Source: Corallococcus interemptor (lineage in GTDB: Bacteria; Myxococcota; Myxococcia; Myxococcales; Myxococcaceae). From it: DNA of 64,000 nt. Where the stretch lies: positions 44,336-108,335 of the forward strand of contig NZ_RAWM01000015.1 in NCBI RefSeq assembly GCF_003668875.1. The letters run 5' to 3'. The notes under the pieces were generated by a model, which was given only the letters and a program-made list of their open reading frames with translations, was not told the DNA's origin and ran no database searches. Numbering within the stretch: the first letter of the stretch is position 1; each line of letters opens with the position of its first letter. A program made the translations under genes and the position numbers. Below are positions 26,779 through 36,849 of this stretch, in pieces.

Positions 26779-27360
26779 ATGTCCTTGCGATATTTCGAAC
26801 TCGCTGATGACGTGTACATCGAGGGCCGCTGGGAGCTGGGGCATCCACAGGATGTTCAGGGGCGGGACCTTGAAGACTCCTGGCAGTTCCGGATGGGACA
26901 GCCGAGCTCGTGGAGAGGAGGCTTGCGCATCCCCGTGGAGATTCCGGGCAACCCTCTCGACTACTCCCACGCGGCTTTCGGCACGCCGGTGGTCACCTCG
27001 CGGGTGGCCGCCATCTTCGAGCGATTGGCTCCGAACGACATCCAGCTCTTCCCCGTGGACATCGAGGGACAGTCCGACGACTTCTTCATCCTGAACGCCA
27101 TCCGCCGCGTGAACTGCATCGACGACGAGGCTTCGGAGGAGGCGCGGTACTGGACGCCCAGGGACGGGCTGACGGACAAGGTCGGAACCTATCTTTCCGT
27201 CTGGGGCATGCGCATTGACGCCAGGAGTCTCGGGAGCGCGCGGGTCTTCCGGCCGCTGCACTGGGAAGTGGCCCTCGTCATTCCCGAGGACATCAAGCTC
27301 GCTCTGGAATCAATTGGTGCCACGGGCGTTTGGTTCAAGGACGTGTCCCCGCTGCGCTGA
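26779..27360 (+). CDS. Imm11-like immunity protein (DUF1629 type)
   Basis: The 193-residue protein begins MSLRYFELADDVYIEGRWELG and has the segments GRDLEDSWQF, IPGNPLDYSHAAFGTPVV and LAPNDIQLFPVDIEGQ, the pattern I know from the Imm11 family (DUF1629, the MXAN_0049 type). It has no signal peptide, so it is cytoplasmic, where it would neutralise the nuclease encoded 17 bases upstream. ATG 26779 has AGGAG eight bases before it; a GTG at 26758 overlapping the toxin stop is less likely. The binding partner is inferred from adjacency. Confidence 0.8.
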   Translation: MSLRYFELADDVYIEGRWELGHPQDVQGRDLEDSWQFRMGQPSSWRGGLRIPVEIPGNPLDYSHAAFGTPVVTSRVAAIFERLAPNDIQLFPVDIEGQSDDFFILNAIRRVNCIDDEASEEARYWTPRDGLTDKVGTYLSVWGMRIDARSLGSARVFRPLHWEVALVIPEDIKLALESIGATGVWFKDVSPLR

Positions 27361-27722
27361 TTCCCCACCTCCGTGCGTCACGGCGGTTGTTCGCCAGGCC
27401 GCTTGTTTCCAGGGGGCCGGTTGCAATCAGGGGGGACCCGGCTACATTCAGCACTTCACCGCAGCCGCAATCCCCGGGTCCCTCGTCAGATGATGGTTTC
27501 GCTCACAGCCTGCCAGCAGCGTGCTCCGCGCCGGATCTCCGTGCGCCGGACGCTGCCCGCGCACGGCCGAGCCACCGCCTGGCTTGTCACCCACGCCGCC
27601 CGTCTCGCGTAGTTCACGACGGACGGCGTCCGCTCCACCCCCACTGAACCTTCGCGCCGCGCACCCCCATCTTTCCGGGAGTGCGTGCCGTCCCCACACC
27701 CTTCCCCCAGGAGGCAATCGCC
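27361..27722. other. gene-free stretch between immunity gene and rnk
   Basis: No open frame here has a credible start or protein-like composition. It holds the possible promoter at 27421-27448 and a ribosome site (CAGGAGG) just before the Rnk start at 27723; otherwise I see nothing. Confidence 0.7.
27421..27448 (+). promoter_or_regulatory. possible promoter upstream of rnk
   Basis: TTGCAA (27421-27426) and TACATT (27443-27448) are 16 bases apart. Each box matches consensus at four of six positions. The leader to the Rnk start would be about 270 bases, so the call is weak. Confidence 0.25.
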
Positions 27723-28139
27723 ATGACCCACGACCACCCCCTCATCGTCACCGACACCGACCTCCAGCGCCTGGAGCGCGTCGTTGAACAGTACGGCAAT
27801 GCCCGCAACGCCGAGATCGTGGAGCAGCTGGAGTCCGAGCTCGCCCGCGCCACGGTCACGTCCTCCACCGCCATTCCCCGCGACGTCGTCACCATGAACA
27901 GCACCGTCGTCTATGAGGACGAAGAGGCCGGCGAGACGCGCGAGGTGACCCTCGTCTATCCCAAGGACGCCAACAGCGACGCGGGCCGCATCTCCATCCT
28001 CGCCCCCGTGGGCAGTGCCCTCATCGGCCTGTCCGTGGGCCAGACCGTGGAGTGGCCGCTCCCCCAGGGCCGCACCCGCCGCCTGCGCATCCTCGCCGTG
28101 CCCTACCAGCCGGAGGCCGCCGGGCACTTCCACCTGTAG
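27723..28139 (+). CDS. rnk: Rnk-like nucleoside diphosphate kinase regulator
   Basis: The 138-residue protein is of the Rnk type: a short coiled-coil start (TDTDLQRLERVVEQYGN, residues about 11-30) and a C-terminal GreA/GreB-like FKBP domain with VTLVYPKDANSDAGRISILAPVGSALIGLSVGQTVEW. Rnk proteins bind RNA polymerase near its secondary channel and in E. coli affect NDP-kinase levels. CAGGAGG lies eight bases upstream of the ATG. It is monocistronic, with a strong hairpin 15 bases after the stop. Confidence 0.9.
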   Translation: MTHDHPLIVTDTDLQRLERVVEQYGNARNAEIVEQLESELARATVTSSTAIPRDVVTMNSTVVYEDEEAGETREVTLVYPKDANSDAGRISILAPVGSALIGLSVGQTVEWPLPQGRTRRLRILAVPYQPEAAGHFHL

Positions 28140-28154
28140 GCCCGCGTCCTCCCT

Positions 28155-28196
28155 TGACGCGTCAGCGCCGTGTCCGCGTTCCCCGCTGACGCGTCA
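28155..28196 (+). terminator. strong hairpin after rnk
   Basis: A perfect 13-base stem (TGACGCGTCAGCG at 28155-28167 with its complement at 28184-28196) and a 16-base loop follow the Rnk stop. There is a TTCC but no long T-run after it, so termination is likely but not of the classical type. Confidence 0.6.
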
Positions 28197-28352
28197 TTCC
28201 CGGCCCGGGGAGCCGGGCCCCGCTCCATCCCCGCGCCATTGCTGGACGTTGTCTTCCCGACACCTCCTGGCCTCGCCTGTGCAACTGTCCGCGCACCCCG
28301 AGTGAAGGGGCCGCGGGCACCCTGACGCCCGCGAGTGCATGTGGAGGAACGC

Positions 28353-30128
28353 TTGTTCGCACGAAGGCATCACCTGGGGCTCGGAGGACTGGCAGTCCTC
28401 TGCGCCTTCAGCGCCCAGGCCCAGAGCACCATTCCGGGCATCGAACTGGAGCGCCTGCAGCTCAACCCCGGCATGCGTGACAGCCTCGTGCTGTCCACCG
28501 GCGACCTGCTTCCCGCGGGCCAGTTCCGCGTCGGGCTGACCGCGCATTACGAGAACCGGCCCCTCGTCCTCGTGGAGGACGATGAACGGCAGGCCGACAT
28601 CATCTCCAACCGCGTGACGACGCACATCAGCGCCGCGTACTCCTTCACGAACTGGTTGGAGGTCGGCGCGCAGGTGCCCATCGTCGCCCAGTGGGGCCCG
28701 GAGACCGCCGGCGCCGGCGTGACCCGTCCCACCACCAGCGCGCTCGGCACCCCGTGGCTCCAGGCCCGCGTGGGCTTCCTGTCGGAGAACGGGGGCGGAC
28801 CGCTGGATTTGGGCCTGCACCTGGGCGCGGCCCTGCCCCTGGGCAGCAAGGCCGCCCTCACCCGCGACGAGGGCTTCACCTTCTCCCCGCGCCTGGGCGC
28901 CGGCAAGCAGCTGGGCGGCACCTTCCGCGTGGGCGCGGACGTCGGCGCGCTCGTGCGCACGAAGACGTACGCGCTGACGCCGCAGACGCAGCCGTACCTG
29001 GATGAGATGGGCGTGGAGCTCAACGGCGGCGTCAACCTGTCCGCCGGACTCTGGGGCCTGCGCGAGGAAGTCATCGTGCGCGGCACCATCCCCACGCGGG
29101 ACTCGCCCAGCTCGCTGGAGGCGCTGCTGGGTCTGCGCGTCCCCACCGCGGACGGCACCGAGGTGTACGTCCTGGGCGGCCCGGGCTTTGGCCAGACGCC
29201 GGGCACGCCGCGCTTCCGCATCCTCGCGGGTGTGTCCTTCGGCACGCCGCCCGCGCCCAAGGGCCCCGTCTGTATCGCGGGCCAGCCCCACGTGGCCGCC
29301 GAGTGTCCCGGCCTGGATGCCGACGGCGACGGCGTGAAGAACAGCGATGACGCGTGCCCCACCACGGCCGGCCTCGCGCAGCTGCAGGGCTGCCCGGACA
29401 AGGACGACGACCAGGACGGCATCCCCAACCTGGCGGACAAGTGCCCCGCGCAGGCGGAGAACAAGAACGGCTTCCAGGACGAGGACGGCTGCCCGGACGA
29501 CCCCGACTCCGACGGGGACGGCATCGTGGACTCCAAGGACCAGTGCCCCAAGGAGCCGGAGACGTTCAACCGCTACAAGGACCAGGACGGCTGCCCGGAC
29601 GTGGAGCCGGACCGCGACGGTGACGGCGTCGTGGACCGCCTGGACAACTGCCCGGACGAGCCCGGCACCGAGGCCAACGGCGGCTGCAAGGAGGCGCCCG
29701 TCGCGCGCATCGACACCGGCAGCAACAGCATCCGGATCATGGAGGCCGTGTTCTTCGAGAACAACAAGGCCGTCATCCAGAAGCGCAGCAACGCCGTGCT
29801 CGACAAGGTCGCGTCCATCCTCGTGTCCCACCCGGACATCGAGAAGGTCCGCGTGGAGGGCCACACCGACAACACCGGCAAGGCTTCGTACAACCTGGAG
29901 CTGTCCCAGAAGCGCGCCGAGGCGGTGGTGGAGTACCTGGTGGGCAAGGGCGTCCAGCGCGAGCGGTTGGTGGCGCAGGGCTTCGGGCCCACGCAGCCCA
30001 TCGCGGACAACGCGAAGGCGGACGGCCGCGCGAAGAACCGCCGCGTCGAGTTCAAGATCGTCGGAGAGGCCGAGGGCGTGCAGACGGCGCCGGCCTCCTC
30101 CTCTTCCCCTGGCACTCCTTCGAAGTAA
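28353..30128 (+). CDS. OmpA family outer-membrane protein with TSP3 repeats
   Basis: The 591-residue protein has a signal peptide (ending AQAQ), a beta-rich N-terminal region (about 25-300) likely to form a barrel, four thrombospondin type-3 calcium repeats (DGDGVKNSDDACP, DQDGIPNLADKCP, DGDGIVDSKDQCP, DGDGVVDRLDNCP, about 315-450) and a C-terminal OmpA domain (VEGHTDNTG, NRRVEFK) that binds peptidoglycan. The TTG start at 28353 is preferred because GGAGG lies five bases upstream; GTG 28335 sits before that site. The DUF4215/MYXO-CTERM gene follows after 12 bases, so both are one operon. The layout resembles TraB of the outer-membrane-exchange system, which is unproven. Confidence 0.88.
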   Translation: MFARRHHLGLGGLAVLCAFSAQAQSTIPGIELERLQLNPGMRDSLVLSTGDLLPAGQFRVGLTAHYENRPLVLVEDDERQADIISNRVTTHISAAYSFTNWLEVGAQVPIVAQWGPETAGAGVTRPTTSALGTPWLQARVGFLSENGGGPLDLGLHLGAALPLGSKAALTRDEGFTFSPRLGAGKQLGGTFRVGADVGALVRTKTYALTPQTQPYLDEMGVELNGGVNLSAGLWGLREEVIVRGTIPTRDSPSSLEALLGLRVPTADGTEVYVLGGPGFGQTPGTPRFRILAGVSFGTPPAPKGPVCIAGQPHVAAECPGLDADGDGVKNSDDACPTTAGLAQLQGCPDKDDDQDGIPNLADKCPAQAENKNGFQDEDGCPDDPDSDGDGIVDSKDQCPKEPETFNRYKDQDGCPDVEPDRDGDGVVDRLDNCPDEPGTEANGGCKEAPVARIDTGSNSIRIMEAVFFENNKAVIQKRSNAVLDKVASILVSHPDIEKVRVEGHTDNTGKASYNLELSQKRAEAVVEYLVGKGVQRERLVAQGFGPTQPIADNAKADGRAKNRRVEFKIVGEAEGVQTAPASSSSPGTPSK

Positions 30129-30140
30129 GGCAGACCGTTC

Positions 30141-33089
30141 ATGTTCACGACCCTGATGACATCCCTCCGGGGGGACTCACCCCGGACGGCCCTGCGCGCG
30201 GGCTTCCACGCGCTGGCCCTGTGTTCGCTGTTCCTCCTCGCCGGCTGCGAGCCGGCGACCTCCACCCCCGCGGAAGCCGTCCTCACGAGCCAGTCTTCCG
30301 AGCTGGTGGGTGACGGCCGGCTCCAGCCCGGCGAGCAGTGCGACGACGGCAACACGGTGAGCGGGGACGGCTGTTCGTCCACCGGCACCGTGGAGGCGGG
30401 CTACCTGTGCAACGTGCCCGGCAACGCGTGCTCGCTGGCCACCCTGTGCGGCAACGGCACGGTGAACACCGGCGAGCTGTGCGACAACGGCGGCACGGCC
30501 GGCAATGGCTGTACGGCCACGTGTGATTTGTCGCTGTGTGGCAACGGCGTGTTCAACAACCAGGCGTACCCGTCCTACGCGCAGGAGGTCTGCGACGACG
30601 GCAACCGCTTCGAGGGCGACGGCTGCAGCCGCCAGTGCGAGGTGGAGCCCGGCTTCGCCTGCGCGGGCAGCCCCAGCCGCTGCGTGAGGGCGGGTGTGGC
30701 GGTGTTCAACACCGGCGTGGACGCGCAGAACCGCCGCCTGCCCACGGGCGCGGTGGATCCGCACTGGTTCTACGCCGGCACCACCACCGGCGCGGCCACC
30801 GGCGTGCGCGACGCGAGCGACTGGCCGCTGGAGATGCAGTCCGCGCGCTTCATGGCGGCCCAGGGCGTCCAGACGTGCGTGTACCAGGACTTCCTCATCC
30901 CCTCGACGACGAAGGTCGGCCAGTTCCGCCTGCGCCTGGCCACGTTCAACGACAACGAGTTCGACGGTGCGAGGGTGAACGGCGTGGCCATCATGCCCGT
31001 CACCGTGAGCGAGCCCGCCGGCCAGTCCTGGCAGAAGAACATCTTCCGCGAGTTCGGCACCAACGCGGCCTGGCGCCCGGGCCTCAACCGCATCGAGCTG
31101 TGCAACGAGAACGATGACAACCCGCCGAACGCCTTCCGCTACCTCTTCGTGGACGCCTACGACGACCGCTGCGGTGATGGCGCCATCTCCCCGCGCGAGG
31201 AGTGCGACGACGGCAACACCGCCAACAACGACGGTTGCAGCGCCACCTGCGGCATCGAGCCCGGCCATGGCTGCGCGGGCGCGCCCAGCACCTGCGCGAA
31301 GACGTGCGGCAACGGCAACCTGAACCCCGGCGAGCAGTGCGACGACGGCAACACCAACGCCAACGACGGCTGCAACGCCAGCTGCCGCGTGGAGGCCGGT
31401 TACTCCTGCCCCACGCCGGGCCAGGCCTGCGTGGCCTCCTGCGGCAACGGCGCCATCGACGCGGGTGAGCAGTGCGACGACAACAATGTGTTCGGCTCCG
31501 ATGGCTGCTCCGCGTCGTGCCGCATCGAGACGGGCTACTCCTGCAGCGGCGCTCCGTCCGTGTGCGCTCCGCTGTGCGGCAACGGCGTGCTCAACCCCGG
31601 CGAGCTGTGCGACGACGGCAACACGAACCTGAACGACGGCTGCTCCAACGCCTGCACCCTGGAGCTGGGCTACGCGTGCGCCACGCCGGGCCAGCCCTGC
31701 GCGAAGACGTGCGGCAACGGCAACGTGGATCCGGGCGAGCTGTGCGACGACGGCAACCTGACCTCCGGTGACGGCTGCGCCACCGAGTGCCGCGTGGAGG
31801 ATGGCTATGCCTGCTCCGCGCCGGCCTCGGGTCCGTCCGTGTGCGCCCAGACGTGCGGCAACGGCACCCTGGACGCGAACGAGACGTGCGACGACGGGGA
31901 CGAGGTGTCCGGCGACGGCTGCTCCAACGGCTGCCGCGTGGAGACGGGCTACAGCTGCTCGGGTCAGCCCAGCACCTGCGTCACCATCTGCGGCGATGGC
32001 CTCCGCGCGGGCGCCGAGGCGTGCGACGACGGCAATACAGCGGCGGGCGACGGCTGCAACGCCACCTGCACGGTGGAGCCGGGCTACAGCTGCCCCCCTC
32101 CTGGCAACGTGTGCTTCAACACCTGCGGCAACGGCACCCTGGAGGCCGGTGAGCAGTGCGACGACGGCAATACCAAGCCTGGCGACGGCTGCGGCGCCAC
32201 CTGCGCGCAGGAGCCGGGCTACAGCTGCAACGGCTCGCCCAGCAGCTGCGGCACCGTCTGCGGCGATGGCATCCGCGCGGGCGCCGAGGTGTGCGACGAC
32301 GGCAACCTGGTGGGCGGCGACACCTGCTCGCCGCGCTGCCTGCTGGAGGTGGGCCAGGCGTGCAACGCGTCCAACGTCTGCGAGGCGTTCTGCGACCCGG
32401 TCTCCAAGCAGTGCGTGGCCCAGGAGCCGGACCCCGTGACGCCGACGCCGGTCATCACCGGCCCCGCGGCGAACGCCACGGTGACCACGGGCACTCCGCC
32501 CATCACCGGCACCGGCGAGCCCGGCGCGACGGTGACGGTGCGCGAGGGCACCACGGTCATCTGCACCGCCACCGTGGACGCGAGCGGCAACTGGATCTGC
32601 ACCCCCGCGACGCCGCTGGTGGACGGGCCCCACTCCGTGACGGCCACCGCCCAGGCGCCTGGAGGCAACCCCAGCTTCCCGTCCACCGCCGTGCCCTTCG
32701 TCGTGGACACCGTGGTCCCGGACAACCAGGCCCCGGACACCTCCATCGTGAAGGGCCCTCCGGCCACCACCTCCAGCGGCACGGCGGACTTCGAGTACGC
32801 CTCCACGGAGGAGGGCGCCACGTTCGAGTGCAGCCTCGACGGCGGCCCCTGGCGCCCGTGCGAGGACCGCTACACCGTCGGCGGCGGGGACCACGTCCTT
32901 CGCGTCCGCGCGGTGGACGACAGCGGCAACGTGGATGAGACCCCGGCGGAGTACGCCTGGACGGTGCAGAGCACGCGCGCCTTCGCGGGCGGCGGGTGCA
33001 GCACCGCGCCGGACGCCTCCTGGCTGGCCCTGCTGGGCCTGATGGGAGTGCCGGGGCTGCGCCGCCGTCAGCGCCGCGACGCCGCGTAA
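30141..33089 (+). CDS. DUF4215 cysteine-rich surface protein with MYXO-CTERM
   Basis: The 982-residue protein has a lipoprotein-type signal (LLAGC, Cys36), three DUF4215 repeats, a 150-residue domain at about 185-335 without repeats, then nine more repeats (CGNG...CDDGN...DGC...C...GYSC), two bacterial Ig-like modules at about 770-960, and a C-terminal GGGCSTAPD, hydrophobic stretch and RRRQRR tail: the MYXO-CTERM sorting signal cut by myxosortase. It is expected at the cell surface with many disulfides. The single non-repeat domain before Cys-rich repeats is reminiscent of TraA, the adhesin of myxobacterial outer membrane exchange, but Ig modules are unlike TraA as I know it. Second gene of the OmpA operon. 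ATG 30159 is a possible shorter start. Confidence 0.85.
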   Translation: MFTTLMTSLRGDSPRTALRAGFHALALCSLFLLAGCEPATSTPAEAVLTSQSSELVGDGRLQPGEQCDDGNTVSGDGCSSTGTVEAGYLCNVPGNACSLATLCGNGTVNTGELCDNGGTAGNGCTATCDLSLCGNGVFNNQAYPSYAQEVCDDGNRFEGDGCSRQCEVEPGFACAGSPSRCVRAGVAVFNTGVDAQNRRLPTGAVDPHWFYAGTTTGAATGVRDASDWPLEMQSARFMAAQGVQTCVYQDFLIPSTTKVGQFRLRLATFNDNEFDGARVNGVAIMPVTVSEPAGQSWQKNIFREFGTNAAWRPGLNRIELCNENDDNPPNAFRYLFVDAYDDRCGDGAISPREECDDGNTANNDGCSATCGIEPGHGCAGAPSTCAKTCGNGNLNPGEQCDDGNTNANDGCNASCRVEAGYSCPTPGQACVASCGNGAIDAGEQCDDNNVFGSDGCSASCRIETGYSCSGAPSVCAPLCGNGVLNPGELCDDGNTNLNDGCSNACTLELGYACATPGQPCAKTCGNGNVDPGELCDDGNLTSGDGCATECRVEDGYACSAPASGPSVCAQTCGNGTLDANETCDDGDEVSGDGCSNGCRVETGYSCSGQPSTCVTICGDGLRAGAEACDDGNTAAGDGCNATCTVEPGYSCPPPGNVCFNTCGNGTLEAGEQCDDGNTKPGDGCGATCAQEPGYSCNGSPSSCGTVCGDGIRAGAEVCDDGNLVGGDTCSPRCLLEVGQACNASNVCEAFCDPVSKQCVAQEPDPVTPTPVITGPAANATVTTGTPPITGTGEPGATVTVREGTTVICTATVDASGNWICTPATPLVDGPHSVTATAQAPGGNPSFPSTAVPFVVDTVVPDNQAPDTSIVKGPPATTSSGTADFEYASTEEGATFECSLDGGPWRPCEDRYTVGGGDHVLRVRAVDDSGNVDETPAEYAWTVQSTRAFAGGGCSTAPDASWLALLGLMGVPGLRRRQRRDAA

Positions 33090-33215
33090 AGCCTCGCGGA
33101 GCCCGCCGGAGGGGAGGGCCTCTTCCCCCTCTTCGGGAGCGCCCCCTCGCTCCCTCCCATGGCGCCCTTCCGGCGGCGCTCCCGCGTCTCACGGCCTTCC
33201 CCGTATGCTCCGTCC

Positions 33216-36200
33216 GTGCCCGGGGCAGGTCATCAAGAGGTGTACGAGGAGGAGGTTCTTCTCGCGCTGGACGAGGGGCTGCTGTCCTCCGACGAGGCGG
33301 CGGCCCTGCGCGAGGAGGCCCTCCGCCTGCATCGCGGGCCCCTGGAGCTCCTGAAGGAGCGGGGCCGCCTGTCGGAGCGCACCCTGGACCTTTTGCGGCA
33401 GGACCTGGTTCGAGGCCGCACGGACCGGGGTGAAGCCCCCATCCAGGAGGCCGCCACGCTGTCCTCGGCGGCGCCCGTCTCGCTGGCCACCGAAGGCGCC
33501 CCCGCGTTTCCGGTGCCCGGCTGGGACCGCTACGAGCCCGTGCGCTTCCTGGGCCAGGGCGGCATGGGGCAGGTGTTCCTGGCGTACGACCCGCTGCTGC
33601 GCCGCAATGTGGCCCTCAAGTTCGTGCGGGACGGGGACCCGGAGCTGGCCCGCCGCTTCCTGTCCGAGGCCCGCGCCCAGGCCCGCGTGCGCCACGAGCG
33701 CGTGTGCGAGGTCTACGAAGTGGGCGAGGTGCGCGGCCACGCGTACATCGCCATGCGCTACGTGGAGGGCCCGTCGCTGGGACAGCTCTCCCATTCGCTC
33801 ACGCTGGAGCAGCGAGTCTGGGTGCTGTGCCAGGCCGCGGAGGGCGTGCACGCCGCGCACCGCGTGGGGCTGGTCCACCGCGACCTGAAGCCCGGCAACA
33901 TCCTGGTGGAGCGCACGGAGGACGGAGGCTTCCTCCCGTTCGTGATGGACTTCGGCCTGGCGCGGGACTGGCGCGAGGACAGCACCACGCCCAACGCGGT
34001 GCTGGGCACGCCGCACTACATGCCGCCCGAGCAGGCCCGGGGTGAAGGCCACCGCCTGGACCGCCGCGCGGACGTCTACGCGCTGGGCGCGACGCTGTAC
34101 GCGCTGCTCACCGGGCAGCCTCCCTTCACCGGCGGCACGGAGAAGGAGGTGCTCGCGAAGCTCCAGTCGGAAGCCCCGCCGCGCCCGCGCCTGCTGGAGC
34201 CGGACATCCCGGAGGACCTGGAGGCCGTGGTCCTCAAGTGCCTGGAGAAGGAGCGGCCGCTCCGCTACGACTCCGTGCGCGCCTTCACGGACGACCTGGA
34301 GCGCTTCCTGTCGGGGGAGCCGGTGCGGGCCCGCCATGGCGCGCGCTACTGGCTTTCCAAGAAGGTCCGCAAGCACCGCGCGGCGCTGGCGCTGGGCGGC
34401 ACGGTGGTGGCGGTGGTGGCCGGCGCGCTCACCCAGGCGCAGCTCGCGCGCGGCGAGGTGGCGGAGCGCGAGCGGCTGGCCCGCGCCTTCACCGAGCGGG
34501 TGGAGCGCATCGAGTCCTCGGCGCGCTACTCCGCCCTGTCGCGCCTGCATGACACGCGCAAGGACCGCGAGGCGCTGCGCGCGGGCATGGCCGCGCTGGA
34601 GGCGGAGATTTCCGGCGCGGGCGAGCAGGCGGTGGGCCCCGGTGAGTACGCGCTGGGCCGCGCCCTCTTCGCGCTGGACGATTTGGACGGCGCGCGCGGG
34701 AGGCTGGAGGCCGCGTGGGCGCACGGCTACCGCGAGCCGCGCGTGGCCTGGGCGCTGGCGCAGGTGCTGGGCCACCTGTACCGAGAGCAGCTGCTGCTGG
34801 ACGTGGAGCGCCGCGCCCCCGCGCAGCGCGAGGTCCGGCTCAAGGAGCTGAACGCGCGCTACCGCGATCCGGCGCTCGCGTACCTGCGCCAGGCGGAGGG
34901 GCCGGACGTGCCCGCGCCGCCGTCGTTCGTGAAGGCCCTGTTCGCCTTCTACGAGGACCGGCCGGAGGACGCGCTGGCGCTGCTGGACGAGCCGGGCACG
35001 CAGTCGCCGTGGTTCTACGAGGCGCCGCTGTTGCGCGGGGACATCCTGCTCGCGCGGGCCACGCGGCGCTGGAACGCCGGGGACCGGGCGGGTTCGCAGG
35101 CGGACCTGGCGCTGAGCCGCGAGGCGTACGCTGGCGCCGTCGCCACGGCGGAGAGCCAGCCGGTGGTGCACTCGGTGCTGGGGCGGCTGGAGCTGGCCGC
35201 GCTGGTGATGGAGCTGTACGGCGAGGGCAACATCCTGCCGCACTACGAGCGGGGCCTGGAGGCGCTGTCGCGCGCGCTCGCCGCCGCGCCGGACCACGCC
35301 CGCTCGCTGGTGCTGGTGTCGCGCTTCCACCGCCGGCTCGCGGAGCAGCGCACGAACCAGGGCGGGGAGGGCGTGGAGGCGCTGCTGGAGAAGTCCCTCG
35401 CCGCGCTGCGCACCGCGGAAGGAGTGGCCACGCCGAGCGAGCGCATCCCGCTGGAGCGGGCCATGACGCACCGCCAGTGGGCGCGCTACCAGCAGCTGCG
35501 CGGGGAAGACCCACGCGAGCAGCTGCGGCTCGCCATCGCCTCGTTCGAACAGCTGCGCCCCGAGGACCGCGACCACCCGTTCCACGCCAACCTGGGCCAG
35601 ACGTGGCAGGGGCAGGCGGACGCGGAGGCCGCGCGCGGCGGAGACCCGGTGCCGCTCCTGGACAAGGCCATCGCCGAGTACCAGGTCGCGCTCCAGCTGA
35701 GCGAGCAGCAGCCGTTCTGGTGGATCAACCTGGGCATCGCGTACCGCAAGCGCGCGGACGTGCCGAACGCGCCGGATTCAGCAGGCGACCTGCGCCGGGC
35801 GAACAGCGCGCTGACGCGGGCCCTGTCCCTCAACCCGGACAACTTCATCGCGTGCTTCAACGGCGCGGAGGTCGCGGAGCAGCTGGCGCGCGCCCGCTAC
35901 CTCAAGGGCGAGGACCTGAGCGTGGACCTGGAGCGCGCCCTGACGCTGTACCGGCAGGGGCTGGCGCTCAACGCGAAGCAGCCCGCGCTCCACAACGCGC
36001 TGGGCTCCGCGGTGTTCTGGCAGGCGGAGCTGCTCGCGGAGGAGGGCGGCGACACGAAGGCGCTGCTCGACGAGGCGAAGGCGTCCTTCGAGAAGGCCCG
36101 CGTCCTGGCGCCCACGCAGGGCTTCGCCTTCAACAACCTGGGCGAGTGGGAGGTCTTCCGCGCGGAGCTCCAGCTGGCGAAGGGAGAGGACCCCAGCGCC

Positions 36201-36752
36201 GCGCTGCGAACCGCGGTGGACGCCTACACGGAGGCGCTGAAGCGGCTGCCGGATGACGCGGACCTGCTGGCGAACCTGGGCAAGGCGTGGGTGCGCCGGG
36301 CCACGTGGACGCTGTCGCAGGCGCGAGACCCGGCGGCGGACCTGACGAAGGCGGAGGCGGCGCTGAGCCGGGCGCGGGAGGTCAACCCGCGTCTGGGCAA
36401 TGCGTGGCGCTTCCTGGCGGAGGCGCAGGGCGTGCGTGCGCGCTGGATGGCTCGCGGGCACGGCGCGGCGGACGGGGAGTTCACGCGCGCGGCGCAGGCC
36501 TACGAGGAGGCGATGAAGCTCGACCCGAGGCTGGAGTACCGGCTCGCGGCGGCGGAGCTCCACGAGGCCTGGGCGCGGTGGCGCATCCGCGAAGGGCAGG
36601 ACGCGGCCACCGGATTGAAGCGGGGACTGGAGCTGGCCGAGACCGTGGTGGCGGCCCGTCCCCGGTGGCGCCATGCGCGTCAGGTGAGGGACGGCCTGGC
36701 CGCGCTTCGTGCCCCGTCCACCGGGCGCAGGTCCGACGCTCCCGCGCCCTGA
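33216..36752 (+). CDS. Ser/Thr protein kinase with TPR-rich C-terminus
   Basis: The 1178-residue protein has a short N-terminal leader shared with the kinase at 1-465, then a complete kinase domain: GQGGMGQVF (113-121), Lys135 in VALKF, HRDLKPGN (220-227), DFG (244-246) and PPEQ. A transmembrane helix at about 389-406 separates it from some 700 residues of TPR-like alpha/alpha repeats (for example FAFNNLGEWEVF, DLLANLGKAW), which would lie outside the membrane and may sense partners or ligands. I prefer GTG 33216; ATG 33159 gives a leader unlike the paralogue and GTG 33240 is a third choice. It follows the MYXO-CTERM gene after about 126 bases. Confidence 0.85.
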   Translation: MPGAGHQEVYEEEVLLALDEGLLSSDEAAALREEALRLHRGPLELLKERGRLSERTLDLLRQDLVRGRTDRGEAPIQEAATLSSAAPVSLATEGAPAFPVPGWDRYEPVRFLGQGGMGQVFLAYDPLLRRNVALKFVRDGDPELARRFLSEARAQARVRHERVCEVYEVGEVRGHAYIAMRYVEGPSLGQLSHSLTLEQRVWVLCQAAEGVHAAHRVGLVHRDLKPGNILVERTEDGGFLPFVMDFGLARDWREDSTTPNAVLGTPHYMPPEQARGEGHRLDRRADVYALGATLYALLTGQPPFTGGTEKEVLAKLQSEAPPRPRLLEPDIPEDLEAVVLKCLEKERPLRYDSVRAFTDDLERFLSGEPVRARHGARYWLSKKVRKHRAALALGGTVVAVVAGALTQAQLARGEVAERERLARAFTERVERIESSARYSALSRLHDTRKDREALRAGMAALEAEISGAGEQAVGPGEYALGRALFALDDLDGARGRLEAAWAHGYREPRVAWALAQVLGHLYREQLLLDVERRAPAQREVRLKELNARYRDPALAYLRQAEGPDVPAPPSFVKALFAFYEDRPEDALALLDEPGTQSPWFYEAPLLRGDILLARATRRWNAGDRAGSQADLALSREAYAGAVATAESQPVVHSVLGRLELAALVMELYGEGNILPHYERGLEALSRALAAAPDHARSLVLVSRFHRRLAEQRTNQGGEGVEALLEKSLAALRTAEGVATPSERIPLERAMTHRQWARYQQLRGEDPREQLRLAIASFEQLRPEDRDHPFHANLGQTWQGQADAEAARGGDPVPLLDKAIAEYQVALQLSEQQPFWWINLGIAYRKRADVPNAPDSAGDLRRANSALTRALSLNPDNFIACFNGAEVAEQLARARYLKGEDLSVDLERALTLYRQGLALNAKQPALHNALGSAVFWQAELLAEEGGDTKALLDEAKASFEKARVLAPTQGFAFNNLGEWEVFRAELQLAKGEDPSAALRTAVDAYTEALKRLPDDADLLANLGKAWVRRATWTLSQARDPAADLTKAEAALSRAREVNPRLGNAWRFLAEAQGVRARWMARGHGAADGEFTRAAQAYEEAMKLDPRLEYRLAAAELHEAWARWRIREGQDAATGLKRGLELAETVVAARPRWRHARQVRDGLAALRAPSTGRRSDAPAP

Positions 36753-36795
36753 GGCGGGCTGTTACCAGGGACCCACGCGCGGACCGAGAACACCG

Positions 36796-36836
36796 CAGCC
36801 CCGGACGCGCCAATGGCACGTCACGGTCCGGGGCTG
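36796..36836 (-). terminator. conserved 3' hairpin, copy A
   Basis: An 11-base perfect stem (CAGCCCCGGAC at 36796-36806 with GTCCGGGGCTG at 36826-36836) encloses the 19-base loop GCGCCAATGGCACGTCACG. It starts 14 bases after the stop of the small gene at 36850 and also faces the end of the kinase gene, so it may end transcription from both sides. Confidence 0.6.
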
Positions 36837-36849
36837 ACACGTCCGCTGG

